Shown piece after piece: positions 22,896-33,923 of a DNA stretch of 64,000 nt; the stretch's first letter is position 1; every line of letters starts with the position of its first letter. Both the position numbers and the translations under genes were made by a program. The notes beneath the pieces were generated by a model, which saw only the letters and a list, made by a program, of their open reading frames with translations, was not told the origin of the DNA and made no database searches. Source of the DNA: Sipunculus nudus (taxonomy: Eukaryota; Annelida; Sipuncula; Golfingiida; Sipunculidae); assembly GCA_026874595.1 (NCBI GenBank), contig CM049316.1, forward strand, positions 53,639,676 to 53,703,675. The letters run 5' to 3'.

Positions 22896-22929
22896 CAGTC
22901 ATTGCCCACCTGTCTGTCAAAAGAGCTAG

Positions 22930-23467
22930 ATCTTACTTATTTGAAATTCAAACAGGTCTAGGTAAGACTATACTCTATTCCAACTTCCCCATCTGTTTTT
23001 TTTTTTGATGATTTTAATACAATGCTTTAACACTATCTTTTATTCACCTCAGCAGTATGTCAGACAATGCTGCGATTAACTAACAGAAAAATAATACTTT
23101 CCCATGTATGGATTCCATAAAATTCAGAAAGAAATATGACTAAAGAGATGTACGGTCAGTGACGACCTAAGCTGACAATCTTAAACTACATACATTTGAC
23201 AATTTGTAGTGATGATGTCACACTGGTATAGTTACATCCAACATTACATGAATAAACAGACATTGCCACTTGAATTCATGCAGCTCTTTCTAGACAGGTC
23301 ACCCTCCTGGTATTGCAAAGTAAATATATTTATTTTTATGCTTGTTTCAATCATCATAAACTGCCACAATACCTCCTTTGAAAAATAGCTTATTTGAAGT
23401 GGCAAACAAAATATATTTGAAAGATACATCACAAAAAAATAGGCAGACAGGTATTAGAACAGAGTAT
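22930..23467. other. Intergenic sequence, nothing recognised
   Basis: AT-rich, with a T9 tract near 22995. No exon or repeat family seen. Confidence 0.4.
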
Positions 23468-25115
23468 AACAAGTGACCCATGGGTCATGACACTCAGCTG
23501 ACTATAGGAAGATATTCAGAAAAAAAAATTTATGATCTGAATGACAAATTATTTGGGGGGGGGGTTAATTATAAGTCCAATAGTTTGGACAATATGGGTA
23601 ACAGAGACCTAATTTCAGGTTTCCAAGGAGACTTTTCATGGGCCTACCTGTATGTCAAGAGAGAAGATTCTAAGTGTAATAATTACGATTTGTGCCTAGT
23701 TAACAGATGACTGCATATTTTAAGGTCTCAAAACAGAGAAAAAAATGCATAACCTTTCGAAAAAATACAGGTGGCTCCACCTGAGTCTGCAGAAACTGAT
23801 GAAACACTATATGATCAATATCCATGCAAAGAATCATGTTGATTAATGCATTAGTTATTCAGATACTTGAGCTTTATGTATCAAATTTTCAATTATTTTT
23901 GGGGGTACTTCAGAGCCCCATGGCCAAAGGATATGAGTAACAGAGACCTAATTTCAGGTTTCCATGGAGATGTTTCAAGGGCGTCCCTGTGTGTCAAGAA
24001 AGAAGATTCTAGGTCCAGTTGTTACCATTTGTGCCCTGTTAACAGAAGCATCCTTAAAATTGTCAAAATAGAGAAAAAAAATTGTACAAAAATAGAAAAA
24101 AATACAGATGACGCCACTAGTCTGCAGAAACTGATCAAACATCCAATGATCAATATCCATGCAAAGAATCATGGTGATCAATGCGTTAGTTATTCAGATA
24201 CTTGAGCTTTTGTATCAAATTTTCCATTATTCTAGAGGGTACTTTGGAGCCCCATAGCTCAAAGGATATGGGTAACAGAGACCTAATTTCAGAATTCAGA
24301 TTTTTCATGGGCCTCCCTGCATGTCAAGAACAAAGATTCTAGGTCCAGTGGTTACGATTTGTGCCCTGTTAACAGATGACTTCATCTTTAAAGATTTCAA
24401 AAATAGAAAATGCGTGAAAAAACCCCGAACATATACAGGTGGCGCCACCAGTCTGCAAAAACTGATGAAACACTCCATAATCAATATCCATGCAAACAAT
24501 CATGGTGATCACTGCATTAGTTGTTCAGATACTTCAGCTTTGGTATCAACTTTTACATTATGCTGAGGGGTACTTTGGAGCCCCAAAGCTCAAAGGATAT
24601 GGGTAACAGAGACCTAATATTCGGTTTCCATGGAGACTTTTCATGGGTCTCCCTATGTGTCAAGAATGAAGATTCTAGGTCCAGTTGTTAAGATTTGTAC
24701 CCTGTTGACAGATAACCTCATCTTTAAAGTTCTCAAAAATAGGGGAAAAAATTTTAAAAATCTGAAAAAAATAGAGGTGGCGCACCCAGTCTGCAGAAAC
24801 TGATGGAACACCTCATGATCAATATGTGTGCCAAAAATCATGACGATAAGTGTTGTGGTTAATGAGATATTGAACTTTTTGTATGAAATTTTTGACAATT
24901 CTGGGGGGTACTTTGGGGCCCAATGGCTCGAAAGATATGGGTAACAGAGACCTAATTTCTCGTTTCCAAGGAGATTTTTCATGGAACTCCCAGAGTGTCA
25001 AGTAACAAGATTCTAGGTTCAGCGGTTTACGATTTGTGCCTGGTTGAAAGACAGACGGACGACAGACAAAGAGTGATCACTATAGCTCAGATGACTTACA
25101 GTCAGCTGAGCTAAT
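23468..25115 (+). mobile_element. Head/tail repeat element A
   Basis: Head AACAAGTGACCCATGGGTCA then CTCAGCTGAC. Tail TAGCTCAG, GACTTACAGTC, CTGAGCTA at 25082-25114. The interior is several ~340-bp modules: GGTAACAGAGACCTAATTTC, TTTCCATGGAGACTTTTCATGG, AGATTCTAGGTCCAG, ACAGGTGGCGCCACCAG and CTGCAGAAACTGATGAAACA in that order. GACGGACGACAGAC-rich text precedes the tail. No transposase frame. A terminal hairpin and a head/tail inverted repeat fit a Helentron-like non-autonomous element; this class is inferred. Confidence 0.8.
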
Positions 25116-25981
25116 AAAACATGAGCTCACTTTGACCCAATTAATACAAACAGAAGGCACAAAAAACCATGATATTCATGCACAAATCATCTGTAAATAC
25201 ATGAACAGTTAAAAATAAGTTGCACTTAGTTCACCACCCAGACAGAAACATCAAAATGTGTAACCCTCATAGTGCATACTTGCGATGTATCTGAGTTTAA
25301 AGTACCTTTCAAATATTTGCATTATTGTGATATATGTTGGAATGCCAGTGAAGCAGCTAGAACAAACTGAGCTGAGCATCAATGCCCCTTCTTGCACTAT
25401 CTGAACTGTGAAAATTTTCATAAATCCATTACTAAAGACCTTCATTCTAATTTGTGTTTGATAATGGAAGGAATTCTGATATGATAAAAAATTCTGAAAA
25501 ATTAGTGAAGTCTGCTCAGAGAAAGAACACATCAACCTGCATATTCCAGATTATGCATTGAACAAAACCAAACCAGGAATTTATAAAAATCTTACACAAG
25601 GTAAATAAATAATGTCAAATGGGTCATCTGACTATATCTAAATTATCCAAACAAAAGAAAGTTATGCTACAGAGTTCTTTGTAAAACTAACTGGTGCTCA
25701 TTTATAAATGAACATGACATCACTTCAGTAAAGAAAATTTCACAAATTATTCCACTTGGAAATCCCTTATCTTAATCTATAAAGATCCCTGTTTTAAACA
25801 CTTTCACCAAATGTCCCTTACGAGCCTTACCTCTCTTAAGTACAAAATATCTATAAAAAGAGTTAAACTTTAAACTTTATTTGTTTTACATGGATTGTAT
25901 AAATAGTTATAATAACTAATACTAGGAACTCTCCATTGCTCAGGTATTGGCTTTTGGCAGTGTATAGAGGTGGAGGAAAAT
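25116..25981. other. Intergenic sequence, nothing recognised
   Basis: Sequence between elements A and B. A 94-codon minus frame (25251-25535) has no family resemblance or flanking splice logic. Confidence 0.4.
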
Positions 25982-28410
25982 AACAAGTGACCCATGGGTC
26001 ATGACGCTCAGCTGACTGAGAAGAGATTTGCAAAAGGAAATTTTATCATCTGAATGGTAGTATATACCCATTCAACTGAAGCATCAAACAGATTAACCAA
26101 CAGGCCAAGATTGTGTCTGTATTTATATATCTCAAAAATAGAGAAAAAATGCGTGAAAAATACAAGTGGCTCCACCAGTCTGCAGAAACTAATAAAAAGA
26201 CTTAATGGTCAATATGCATGCAAAGAATCATGGTGATCTCTTGCATGACAAGAATGAAGATTCTAGGTCCAGTTGTTATGATTTGTACCCTGTTAACAGA
26301 TAACCACATCTTTAAAGGTCTCAAAAATAGAGAAAATATTCGTAAAAATTTGAATAAATAGAGGTGGCGCACCCAGTCTGCAGAAACTGATGGAACACCT
26401 CATGATCAATATGTATGCCAAAAATCATGACCATCAGTGTTGTAGTTACTGAGATACTGCAGTTTTTGTATCAAATTTTTCATTATTCTTATGGGTATTT
26501 TGGAGCCATACAGCTTAAAGGATATGGGTAACAAAGACCTAATTTCAGTTTTTCATGGAGACTTTTCATGGGTCTCCCTGTGTGTCAAGAATGAAGATTC
26601 TAGGTCCAGTCTATACAATTTGTGCCCTGTTAACAGATGTTCATATCTTTAAAGGTCACAAAAGTAGAGAAAAAAATTCGTAAAAAAAAAAACGAACAAA
26701 TATACGTGGTGCCATCAGTCTGCAGAAACTGATGGAACAGTCCATGATCAATATCCATGCAAACAATTATGGTGATCTCTGCATTAGTTGTTCAGATACT
26801 TCAGCTTTTGTATCAACTTTTCCATTATTCCGAGCTGTACTTTGGAGTGCCATTGCTCAAAGGATATGGGTAACAGAGACCTAATTTCAGGTTTCCATGG
26901 AGACTTTTCATGGATCTCCCTGTGTGTCAAGAATGAAGATTCTAGGTCCAGTCGTTACAATTTGTACCCTGTTGACAGATAACTACATCCTTAAAGATCT
27001 CATAAATAGAGAAAAAAAATTGTAAACATTTGAAAAAATACAGGTGGTGCCACCAGTCTGCAGGAACTGATGGAACACTTCTTGATCAATATGTATGCCA
27101 AAAATCATGACCATCAGTGTTGCAGTTATTGAGATTTTGCAGTTTTTTTTATCAACTTTTCCATTATTCTGGGGGGTAATTGGGAGCCCCACAGCTCAAA
27201 GGATATGGGTAACAGAGACCTAATTTCAGGTTTCCATGGAGACTTTTCATGGATCTCCCTGTGTGTCAAGAATGAAGATTCTAGGTCCAGTCGTTACAAT
27301 TTGTACCCTGTTGACAGATAACTACATCCTTAAAGGTCTCATAAATAGAGAAAAAAAATTGTAAAAATTTGAAAAAATACAGGTGGTGCCACCAGTCTGC
27401 AGGAACTGATGGAACACTTCTTGATCAATATGTATGCCAAAAATCATGACCATCAGTGTTGCAGTTATTGAGATGTTGCAGTTTTTTTTTATCAACTTTT
27501 CCATTATTCTGGGGGGTAATTGGGAGCCCCACAGCTCAAAGGATATGGGTAACAGAGACCTAATTTCAGGTTTCCATGGAGACTTTTCATGGGTCTCCCT
27601 GTATGTCAAGAATGAAGATTCTAGGTCCAGTCTTTACGATTTGTGCCCTGTTAACAGATGTTCACATTTTTAAAGGTCTAAAAATAGAGAAAACAATTCG
27701 TAAAATATAAAAAAAATACAGGTGGCGCCACCAGTCTGCAGAAACTGATGAAACATCTCATGATCAATATGTATGCCAAAAATCATGACCATCAGTGATG
27801 CAGTTAATGAGATTTTGAAGTTTTTTTATGAAATATTTGAAAATTCTGGGGGGTACTTTGGGGCCCCATAGCTCAAAGGATTTGGGTAACGGAGACCTAA
27901 TTTCTGGTTTCCATGGAGACTTTTCATAGGTCTCTCACTGTGTCAAGAATGAAGATTCTAGGTCCCGTCTTTACGATCTGTGCCCTGTTAACAGATGTTC
28001 ACATTTTTAAAGGTCTCGAAAATAGAGAAAAAAATACGTAATAAATCGAAAAATACAGGTGGCGCCACCAGTCTGCAGGAACTGATGGAACATCTCATGA
28101 TCAATATGTATGCCAAAATCATGACCATCAGTGATGCAGTTAATGAGATATTGAAGTTTTTGTATGAAATTTTTTACTATACTGGGGGGTACTTTTGGGC
28201 CCAATAGCTCGAAGGATATGGGTATTTCTGGTTTCCAAGGAGATTTTTCATCGACCTCTCAGAATGTCAAGTAACAAGATTTTAAGTCCAGCGGTTACGA
28301 TTTGTGCCAGGTTAACGGACAGACGAACAGACAGACAGATGGACAGACGGACGACGGACCAAGAGTGATCGCTATAGCTCAGCATGACTGAAAGTCAGCT
28401 GAGCTAAAAA
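25982..28410 (+). mobile_element. Head/tail repeat element B
   Basis: Same head (AACAAGTGACCCATGGGTCA, then CTCAGCTGACTGAGAAGAG) and tail (CAGCTGAGCTAAAAA) as element A, with about seven core modules of ~340 bp. Neighbouring modules near 26850-27250 and 27200-27560 are almost identical, so recent unequal exchange is likely. Perfect GGTGGCGCCACC at 27721 and 28058. Confidence 0.8.
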
Positions 28411-28536
28411 AGGTTACAACTGGATTGTGTCCATGATAGTTCTTGGTATAAATTGGGTTCATTTTCTAAATATGGTTTATTTTATAACATATATTTAACT
28501 TTGAAATAATTGCATGGGCATAATAATAAAAGTTAA

Positions 28537-28760
28537 CAGAAGCGGATCCAGGGGAAGGGGAGGGGGGTCAAGGGGGGGTCTTGACCTCACACTCTTTTTT
28601 AACTTTTTTAACCCTTTTTAAGGTTTTCAGACCAATTTTTGCAGCCTGGACCTCCCCCCCCCCCCCCCCTTTCAGGACCTGGGGACCTATTTCATTAGTC
28701 CTCCTATTTTAGACCCCTCCCCCCCCTTTTCCAAAATCGTGGACCTGCCCCTGATTAATA
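28537..28760. mobile_element. Short foldback element with G/C homopolymer arms
   Basis: The left arm GCGGATCCAGGGGAAGGGG pairs loosely with the right-arm complement GGGCAGGTCC..GGGGGGGGAGGGGTC; poly-C tracts lie at about 28657-28672 and 28719-28728. Non-coding. A related decayed copy is near 22230. Confidence 0.5.
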
Positions 28761-29141
28761 CCTAGGGGACATTACCTGTTTAAAAGAAATATGTCAGGAA
28801 TGTAATGGAGACCCCAGGTGATAAGTGCCCCCTGGTAGCAATTGACTTAAATATTCAAAAATAATTTTATGGCCAATTTTTATGCCATTTTTAAAAACTT
28901 CTCTGCATAATCATAATATCAGATTTAAGAAAACCCTGATGTACACAAATGAAAATAATAAGGACTAAACAGTATGAAATTAATTACACTTCACCTTGTT
29001 AACAAATGAAAAAAGGGCCCGAGGTGCCCCAATGTTCACCAGTGCACATTTTCCATAAGGCCACATGTGGTGGAAAAAGCAACCTGTGAACTTACAAGAT
29101 GAGCCAGCATCTGCCATCCACATTCTATTACTATATATCTC
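28761..29141. other. Intergenic sequence, nothing recognised
   Basis: No exon, repeat family or RNA gene recognised. Confidence 0.4.
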
Positions 29142-32100
29142 AACAAGTGACCCATGGGTCATGACGCTCAGCTGACTGGGAAGAGATTGGCAAAAGGAAA
29201 TTTTATCATTAGAATGGTAGTATATACCCATTCAACTGAAGCATCAAACAGATTAACCAACAGGCCAAGATTTAGTCTGTATTTATATATCTCAAAAATA
29301 GAGAAAAATGTGTAAACTTTTAAAACTAGAATACGGGTAACCGACAAGTGACTACATGTATCTGCCAAAATCGGATAGTGAGGCATGGATTGAGTGGCAA
29401 GGGGAAATAGAGTGAGGTATGTTGCATATTAGCATGGATGTCTGCAGCCTAAATGTGTATGTAGGTTGTGCCACCTACCACAAATCCAGAAAGCTGTCCA
29501 AGTTGTATACACCTGCAAAATTTTAGGCAGAAAAGTCAAACCACTACATGTATATTAGCGATTTTTGCCCATGGCAGACAAACAGACAAACACTGTGCAA
29601 AAATCTTTGCAGGTAACCCTTCCAGTTTTGTGTATGATAAAGACCTATGTGAGATCTAAACACATGCACAATTTTGGCCCAATCGGTCAAATGGTTCCTG
29701 AGATATGAGCTTGGATGTGTGCAGCGTTAACTAGAATGTAGGTGGCGCCACCTGTCATAAAATCAAGAAAGCTGTCCACGATGTATAAACCTGCAAAATT
29801 TTAGGCAGTTGTGTCGAACCACTACAGAGAAATGAGTGATTTTAGGCCACGGCAGACTAACAGACAGACGCTGTGCAAACATTGTTACAGGTGGCGCCAC
29901 CATTTTTTGTGTATGTTACAGAGCTATCAAAGGGCTACATTTGTATAAATTTTATTTCCTGATCGGTCAAACGGTTCCCAAGATATAAGCTTGGATGTCA
30001 TCAGCGTGAACGTGAACGTATGTGGCGCCACCTGTCATAAAATCAAGAAAGCTATCCTGGATGTATACGCATGACGAATTTCAGGTGAATTAGTCAATTC
30101 ACTGCAGAGATATGAGTGATTTTAACCCAAGGCAGATGAACAGATGGACACTGTGCAAACATGGTTACAGGTGGTGCCACCATTTTTTGTGTATGTTATA
30201 AAGCAATCCAAGGGCTACATTTGTATCAATTTTATTTCCTGATCAGTCAAACGGTTCCCGAGATATGAGGGTTTATGAGTGGAAACAGACCCACAAATGG
30301 ACACTGGATAGAGAGGAAAGGTCAGAGGTCAACGCAAATTGGTTAGGCACCAGTTCACATGTGACCCGATAATAGGTGTAAGTTTGGGAAAAATCGGTCC
30401 ATTAGTCTTCGAGGAGCTCTCTGGAAACGAACGCCACCGCGGTGGAGGAACCCGGTAAAAAACATAGTATCCGCAAAACACTTAATGGTCAATATCCATG
30501 CAAAAAATCATGGTGATCTCTGCATTAGTTGTTCAGATACTTCAGTTTTTGTATCAAATTGTCCATTATTCTGAGGGATACTTCGGAGTCCTATAGCTTG
30601 AAGGATATGGGTAACAGAGACCTAATTTCAAGTTTCCACAGGCACCTTTCATGGGCCTCCTTGCATGACAAGAATGAAGATTCTAGGTCCAGTTGTTGCG
30701 ATTTGTACCCTGTTGACAGATAACCACATCTTTAAAGGTCTCAAAAAAAAGAAAAAAATTCGTAAAAATTTGAAAAAAAATAGAGGTGGCACACCCAGTC
30801 TGCAGAAACTGATGGAACAGCTCATGATCAATATGTATGCCGAAAATCATGACCATCAGTGTTGTAGTTATTGAAATACTGCAGTTTTTGTATCAAATTT
30901 TCCATTATTCTGGGGGGGGGGGGGGTATTTTGGACCCATACAGCTTAAAGAATATGGGTAACAGAGACCTTATTTCAAGTTTTCATGGGTCTCCCTGTGT
31001 GTCAAGAATGAAGATTCTTGGTCCAGTTTTTATGATTTGTGCCCTGTTAACAGATGTTCATATCTTTAAAGGTCTCAAAAATACAGAAAAATTTCGTAAA
31101 AAAAACTGAACAAATACAGGTGGTGCCACCAGTCTGCAGAGACTTATGAAACACTCCATGATCAATATCCATGCAAACAATTATGGTTATCTCTGCATTA
31201 GTTGTTCAGATACTTTAGCTTTTGTATCAAATTTTCCATTATTCTGAGCTGTACTTTGGAGTGCCATAGCACAAAGGATATGGGTAACAGAGACCAAATT
31301 TCAGGTTTCCATGGAGACTTATCATGGGTCTCCCTGTGTGTCAAGAACGAAGATTCTAGGTCCAGTCGTTACGATTTGTACCCTGTTGACAGATAACTAC
31401 ATCTTTAAAGGTCTCAAAAATGGAGAAAACAATTCGTGAACATTGAAAAATACAGGTGGCGCAAACTGATGAAACATCTCATGATCAATATGTATGTTGA
31501 AAATCATGACCATCAGTGATGTAGTTAATGAGATATTGAAGTTTTTGTATGAAATTTTTGACTATTCTAGGGGGTAATTTTGGGCCCCATAGCTCGAAGG
31601 ATATGGGTAACAGAGACCTAATTTCTGGTTTCCATGGAGACTTTTCATAGGTCTCTCAGTGTGTCGAAAATGAAGATTCTAGGTCCAGTCGTGACGATTT
31701 GTGCCACGCTAACAGATGACAGCATCCTCAAAGGTCTCAAAAATAGAGGAAAAAATCGTATAAAATCAAACAGTACAGGTGGCGCCACCAGTCTGCAGGA
31801 ACTGATCAAACATCTCATGATCAATATGTATGCCAAAAATGAAGACCATCAGTGATGTAGTTATTGAAATATTGAAGTTTTTGTATGAAATTTTTTACTA
31901 TTCTGGGGGGTACTTTGGGGCCCCATAGCTCGAAGGATATGGGTAACAGAGACCTAATTTCTGGTTTCCAAGGAGATTTTTCATGGACCACTCAGTGTGT
32001 CAAGAATTAAGATTCTAAGTCCAGTCTTTATGATTTGTGCCTTGTTAACAGATGTTCACATTTTTAAAGGTCTCAAAAATAGAGAAAAAAATTCGTAAAA

Positions 32101-32465
32101 TCAAAAAATACAGGTGGCGCCACCAGTCTGCATGAAGTGATGTAACATCTCATGATCAATATGTATGCCAAAAATCATGACCATCAGTCAAGTAGTTAAT
32201 GAGATATTGAAGTTTTTGTATGAAATTTTTGACTTTTCTGGGGGGTACTTTGGGGCCACATAGCTCGAAGGATATGGGTAACAGAGACCTAATTTCTGGT
32301 TTCCAAGGAGATTTTTTATGGACCTCTCAGAATCCCAAGTTACAAGGTTCTAGGTCCAGTGGTTACAATTTGTGCCTGGTTAACGGACGGACAGACGGAC
32401 AGACGGACAACGGACAAAGAGTGATCGCTATAGCTCAGATGACTTTCAGTCAGCTGAGCTAAAAA
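29142..32465 (+). mobile_element. Head/tail repeat element C, carrying a nested insertion
   Basis: Head at 29142 and first ~165 bp nearly identical to element B (GGTAGTATATACCCATTCAAC, AACAGGCCAAGATT). The tail is at 32433-32465. The interior has about six core modules, with GGTGGCGCCACC at 31778 and 32113. It is interrupted at about 29320-30470 by a different repeat; the element resumes with ACTTAATGGTCAATATCCATG as in element B at 26199. Confidence 0.8.
29320..30470 (+). mobile_element. CTAGAATACNGGTA repeat nested in element C
   Basis: Starts CTAGAATACGGGTAACCGAC and contains three to four ~280-bp modules: GGTGGCGCCACCTGTCATAA, AATCAAGAAAGCTGTCC, CAAAATTTTAGGCAG, GGCAGACNAACAGACA, CGGTCAAACGGTTCC. 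It ends near GCCACCGCGGTGGAGGAACCCGG. The same family, same orientation, occurs at 38508-39170. Confidence 0.75.
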
Positions 32466-33774
32466 CTGCTGCAGCTATAATCATGACATTCTGTAGACAT
32501 ACTGATCATTTGATGAAGAGCCAGAGAAATTAAAGAATGCACTGAGGTTAATTTTTTTTTTATGTATTCATGAGACTTTGCTCATTTTGGTTCACTTTCA
32601 GCACTTAGAAATAGTCATGAAAGTGTATTAAAGCCTAATACACCAATCACCTTTAACTATATTATAAAGTAAAAGAATATGCATCATCCTATCACAATAC
32701 TATTTTCAGTTTACACTGATGCTAGAATAGTAGAAGTAAAAGTCTTCACTATAGCTTTGTGTTCCCCTCGGGAATGAAGAGAGAGAGACTACTTTAACAA
32801 TTGTATTAAGTATCTCCTCACTGTATCATTTAATAAGTCATATCTCATGATTAAACTGAATCACACTCTGCCAGAATGACCAATCACTATGCAGCTGGAC
32901 CATTGGGAGGTACAGGTTGCAGTGTAACATTTACCCTCCTCAAACAGCCAATGAAAAATGTTTCAAACCATTTTAGGTACAATTTGAGCATTCACACAGC
33001 AAGCAAAAGTGTTTCCTGATTCTTTCTCAGGGGGTGGTTTGAAACTGTTTCCATTGTGAATTAAAATATTCCCTTAAACATAATGCATCTGATCCAATTT
33101 AAACCTAATATTTAAGCAAGAACAGGGTAAAATTCCAAACAAGAATGCTTAGGTCAGCAAGTTACTACATTTTTTTACCTTTACATGTACATAGGTGCTT
33201 GAAGCCTGTGTGAAAGAATGAAATCTTCGAAACAGAATTTTATTCATCTACATTGTCCAGTATAGTTTAAAACCATATGGTGTGTGAAAAGGGTATTACA
33301 CAGGTATCATTCATAAACAAGTGTTGAATAAATATGATGGAACGCAAGCAGCCAAGCTGTAATTCAGTAAACTTGACTGGTTGTGAATAAGCTTCAATAA
33401 ACCAAAAACTGGATAATATAAAAATCAAATTATTTTTTTTTATTTAAGTGAGTTATTGTTTATCAACCGATAAGATTTCTTAACAATTATCCTAAATGTT
33501 AAATAAGAAAACTGTTATTTAATGTCATCAACTTCACTTGAGCATCAGGTTGTCTGTTCATTGTTCCTGTATAGCCTTATGTATGATTAATGATTAACCA
33601 TTACCACACAGGCTTTGTCAGCCAATTAAAAATGCTCAAAACACTGTGGCTCCACTTATGATGATGTTGTTGTTAGTTACTTAATGCTGCACCACCTTTG
33701 TGAAACTAGTTAACTTTTAACATAAGTCTAACCTGCCTTAGAAGATGAATATATATGTGATTAGTGGAAGGACA
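32466..33774. other. 3' flank and probable 3' UTR of the minus-strand Tudor/ARM/CS gene
   Basis: Unique-looking sequence below the stop codon at 33775. Minus-strand AATAAA hexamers lie at 33439-33444 and 33238-33243, about 330 and 530 nt past the stop. Confidence 0.45.
33439..33444 (-). terminator. Candidate polyadenylation signal of the Tudor/ARM/CS gene
   Basis: TTTATT on the + strand, AATAAA on the minus strand, 331 nt after the stop. The first canonical hexamer I see downstream; position is the only support. Confidence 0.4.
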
Positions 33775-33923
33775 TTATAAATTAAAATATTCGCTGTCCC
33801 ATGTTTCTCCCTCAGGGTTTTCATCTGATGATGATGAACTTCCATCTAAATCAGGGCCCCCATCTTTCACCAGAGAAGGTTCCTTGGAAACTGTAAATGG
33901 AGTGTAACGAAGGATATTCTTCC
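33775..33923 (-). CDS. Tudor gene terminal exon 20
   Basis: 149 nt, phase 1 in, to stop TAA; acceptor ATCTTTTCCAG. Encodes KNILRYTPFTVSKEPS, a GSSSSSDENPEGE acidic stretch and WDSEYFNL at the C-terminus. Confidence 0.82.

Noticed and set aside
22561..22929. 122-codon frame as a gene
   Set aside because: It is the open frame of a 39-bp minisatellite; no splice sites, homologue or codon signal.
28655..28740. Poly-C tracts as G-quadruplex regulators
   Set aside because: They are arms of a foldback repeat in intergenic sequence with no gene nearby to regulate.
23480..32462. Recurring MGNRDLISGF..CPVNR frames as a protein family
   Set aside because: They are the same repeat module read in one frame, broken by stops and indels in each copy; the minus frames are equally open.
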